Of a stretch of DNA of 64,000 nt, positions 61,131 through 64,000 are shown in pieces. The notes beneath the pieces are model-generated. The model had not been told where the DNA came from, did not search any database, and saw nothing but the letters and a program-made list of their open reading frames with translations. Origin of the DNA: Ovis canadensis (taxonomy: Eukaryota; Chordata; Mammalia; Artiodactyla; Bovidae). The stretch lies in NCBI RefSeq assembly GCF_042477335.2, contig NC_091255.1, positions 45,672,501-45,736,500 of the forward strand. Reading direction: 5' to 3'. The number at the start of each line of letters is the position of its first letter. The stretch's first letter is position 1. Made by a program: the position numbers and the translations under genes.

Positions 61131-61198
61131 AGGCTACAACATGGGCCAAGGGCCTGTTGTAGCACATTTGAAAATCTGAACTAAGGCTCAGTGTGAGG

Positions 61199-61411
61199 TG
61201 TGTGTGTGTTAGTTGCTCATCTGTGTCTGACTCTTTACGACCCTATGGACTGTGTAGTTCACCAGGCTCCTCTGTCCATGGAATTCTCCAGGCATGAATA
61301 CTGGAGTGAGTTGCCATTTCCTTGTCCAGGGGATCTTCCCAACCCGGGGATTGATCCTGTGACTCCTGCATTGCAGGCAGAGTCTTTACCATTTCAATCA
61401 CCAGGGAAGCC
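61199..61411 (-). mobile_element. Bov-A2/Bov-tA SINE with target-site duplication
   Basis: 'tgtgtctgactctttacgac' to the reversed head 'caatcaccagggaagcc'. Exact 10-bp duplication cagtgtgagg at 61189-61198 and 61412-61421. Confidence 0.9.
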
Positions 61412-61421
61412 CAGTGTGAGG

Positions 61422-62719
61422 AGAGGGATACAAGACCCAACCACGGACACGAGGCAGACAGAGACTAAATCACTTGTTCTCTTTAATGTGACCTCTTGCA
61501 AAAACGAAGAGACAGGAGTGGCACATTTCAAGTTTCTGAAGCTGTTACACAGGAGGGTCTGAGAAGCGAATTGAGAGGAAATACCCAGCAAGTGGGATCT
61601 GAATCAGACAGCTCGGACTTCCTGGCCCAGAGGAGGCCCTGCGGGATTATTTTGTCCCCACTACAGCGGGTCTGCCACAGAGGAGAAAGAGTGCTTGCTT
61701 ATTTTCTTCTCTGCCCCATGGCCCCTGCCACCTTACTCCCCGTCCTTCCTGCTAAGTGAAAGAGGACAGCTCAGTCAGGGTGAGCCTGTTGTATGGAGAA
61801 GGGGCTGGGGCTGGGGAAGGAAGTGGGGTAAATTTTACCTGAAAAGCTGATTTCGCCTCTTGGCTGGTGAGAAGCCAGACGTAACCAAACCAAAGAGCAT
61901 GAGAAAGAAGGGTTAATTACTTGCAACCAGTAAGGAGAACACTAGGGACCTTTCCCAAAGCAGTGAATTTTTAAGCTACTGGTAAGTGCATATTCTTGAA
62001 GGGGCTTGGGCAGTATATGCACATTCTGGAAGGGGCTTGAGCAGAGATTCAGCATAGAATTCAGCAGAGGTGGACAGAGTTCAAGCTTTAGTTGACTGAA
62101 GTCAGAAAAGATCAGCACCATCACTCCTCTTGAACTCAGGATGTAGTTATCATTCTTCACCTGGGTGGGGGCCTTAGTTACTGCAGAACTCAAAGACATG
62201 GACCAGATTGTTATGTATATTCCTTAAGGAGGAATTAGATCTCTTTTATCTCTGAGCTATTATTTCTTGTTATCGCTGTTCCTTTGTTTCTGCCCTTAAT
62301 CTCAATGACTGAGACCTGTTTACGAGCATTCATTGTGACCAGGCTTAGATCACAAAATGGTCTAAGGCCAAAAATGACCTCTCTGATGTCAAGAAAGCCA
62401 GGTCTGATTCTCTTTCTCCAAGGACCCCCTACCTATCTGCTTACAGAAAGATGCAGGGGTAGAGAAGTGTTCTAGGGTATCTCCAGGCTGTTCAGGGAAG
62501 GCAGAAAAGAGAGGGAAGGGGACAGCCAGCAGGAACTGGGGTGGGCCAGGGAAGGAGAGTGGTCGGGATGGGGCATCTCTGGGGGATCCTAGCCCTGGAT
62601 TATGAGTCTCTTCTTTTTCCTGGAGGGACCTCAGGTTCCAGTCGCCTTACCTGCTGAAGGACAAGACAGAATGGCTTGACAGTCACAAATAGAACAGATC
62701 TGCCGGTTGTTCTCTGACA
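61422..62719. other. Sequence with a possible LTR, no gene recognised
   Basis: The region 61900-62480 ('tgtgaccaggcttagatcac', 'gacctctctgatgtcaagaa') has the look of a ruminant LTR, but I cannot define its ends or family. No coding potential recognised. Confidence 0.3.
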
Positions 62720-62728
62720 CTCTGACAC

Positions 62729-62857
62729 TCCTTTTTTTTTGGCCAGGCCACATAATACACATGGCATGCGGAATCTTGGTTCCCTGACCAGGAGTGAAAC
62801 CCACGCCCCCTGCAGTGGAAGCACAGAGTCCTAACCACTGGACTGCCAAGGAATTCC
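62729..62857 (-). mobile_element. CHR-type SINE with target-site duplication
   Basis: A T-rich start, 'ttccctgaccaggagtgaaa' and the reversed head. Flanked by ctctgacac at 62720-62728 and 62858-62866; the left flank has one extra overlapping copy. Confidence 0.85.
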
Positions 62858-63184
62858 CTCTGACACCCTTTTGGAAAGAACTATTTGCTCGTCTGGGTCT
62901 TCTCTGTAACTTATAACTCCTGGATGGCAGGGTCTCTGTCTTGTTCAATGTCATATCTCCCCGTACCGGATGCAGATATTTGTTGAATGAATGAAAGCAC
63001 AAACACAGGAATACTGTATTGTAGTGGTGATTTGGAGAGCAGGAGTCAGCCGGCAGCTGCTGATGTGACCTTACTGAAGATCTGAGCCTTGATCTATGTT
63101 ATCACCAGATTCTTCCAAGGATGGGGGAAGAATCTATAAAACAGCAATTCAAAACTCAAGAGACTTTTAATGCAAGTCATGTAA

Positions 63185-63410
63185 TGTTCTGATTAAGAAT
63201 AGAGACTGGCAGCTGACTGCCTGGGTTCAAGTCCTGTTTCTGCCTCTTCCTAGCTCTATTGACATAGGACAAATTACATACCACTCTGTGCCTCCCTTTT
63301 CTCCTCTGTAAAAAGGGAGAACTAACAGATCACAGGCTTGATGTGAGAATGAAGAAAGCTGAGGCTTTTGGAACACAGTGCGCTCCATCAATGTCAGTAA
63401 TTGTTGCCTA
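63185..63410 (+). mobile_element. MIR SINE
   Basis: 'gactgcctgggttcaagtcc', 'cccttttctcctctgtaaaa' and 'gatgtgagaatgaagaaagc' give nearly the whole MIR. Confidence 0.7.
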
Positions 63411-64000
63411 GGAAGGAAATGAGACACCTGGAAAGAAATCTGTCCAGCCCTGATCCCTAAGCCCCAGCACAATGCCTTAGACACTGAGCACCTACAATGC
63501 CTGAATGGGGTCACTCCCACTGGTTTCTTCCACTGAGCCCACTTGCATCAGTTGTCAGATCCCCAAGGGCTGTGTGCCTTCTGCAGACAGAGAAATGCTG
63601 ACCTGAACACTGGGGCTGACCATGATTGGGGTTGCTACACAGTGTCCTTGGGCAAGCTCTTTCTTAACGTGCTTCTGGTTTCTTGTTTGTAAGATGGAAA
63701 TGCTAAAACCCATCTGCCAGGATTGATGTGGGGATTATGTGCCCGGCACCAGTTGGTGCCTGGTGTCTGAAACACAACTCTCCCGGCGGTGATCCGCTCC
63801 TCTCTCTGGTCTGTGGCCCTCCTGCCCACCAAGCTGACTGGAGAATCAGAGGCCACATTCCTGGCCTTCTGACCGCCCCAGCTCTACCACGGAAGCCTCC
63901 GGCAAGAATCACACCCTCTTTGTGAGCACCAGCTGGAAAGCTCCCTCCCTGGCTGCCTGAGTCAGAGTTCATCAGGGACTCCTGTCCCTGTCACCTCAGA
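63411..64000. other. Right end of window, no gene recognised
   Basis: Unique sequence with a MIR-like trace at about 63640-63730. The overlapping open frames on both strands at 63635-63972 have no domain and look like chance. Confidence 0.4.

Overview
The window looks like nuclear DNA of a ruminant, most likely a bovine. I infer this from the many tRNA-headed SINEs of the Bov-tA/Bov-A2 and CHR types and from 3' ends of BovB (RTE) LINEs, which are typical of ruminants. Cattle cannot be separated from buffalo, sheep or goat by eye. The only protein-coding gene I can support is a C2H2 zinc-finger gene on the + strand that I recognise as ZNF652, encoding a transcriptional repressor.

Layout. Positions 1-10012 are non-coding and read as the intron upstream of the first coding exon, rich in L1 and SINE insertions. 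An acceptor at 10011-10012 opens an exon with 266 nt of 5' UTR, containing several short upstream ORFs, and the first 301 codons. Four more coding exons follow at 14339-14486, 14823-14938, 15411-15555 and 22840-23351. All junctions have GT/AG signals and matching phases and give a 607-residue protein with nine zinc fingers. A long unique stretch to about 31.9 kb is probably the 3' UTR. From about 14.25 to 36.3 kb I see no ruminant-specific SINE, in contrast to both flanks.

From 32 to 43 kb the DNA is mostly old LTR-retroelement debris: MLT1-like MaLR LTRs and internal sequence, then an ERVL-type relic whose reverse transcriptase (YIDD motif) and RNase H remnants can still be followed through stops, frameshifts and SINE insertions. 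From 43 to 64 kb is intergenic sequence with SINEs, MIR and L2 fragments. Embedded in it is an isolated CpG island at about 48.4-49.1 kb that looks like an orphan promoter or CTCF-type element; I recognise no coding exon beside it. From 55 kb on the DNA is again SINE-dense and holds the most striking mobile element: a composite retroposon of about 1 kb at 56150-57141, bounded by an exact 11-bp target-site duplication, joining a GC-rich tandem-like region to a BovB 3' end and a short pentamer tail.

No rRNA, functional tRNA, CRISPR or other prokaryotic feature is present. Most other open frames are shadows or lie inside repeats. Repeat family names come from recognition of consensus-like phrases, so boundaries are approximate unless a target-site duplication is quoted.
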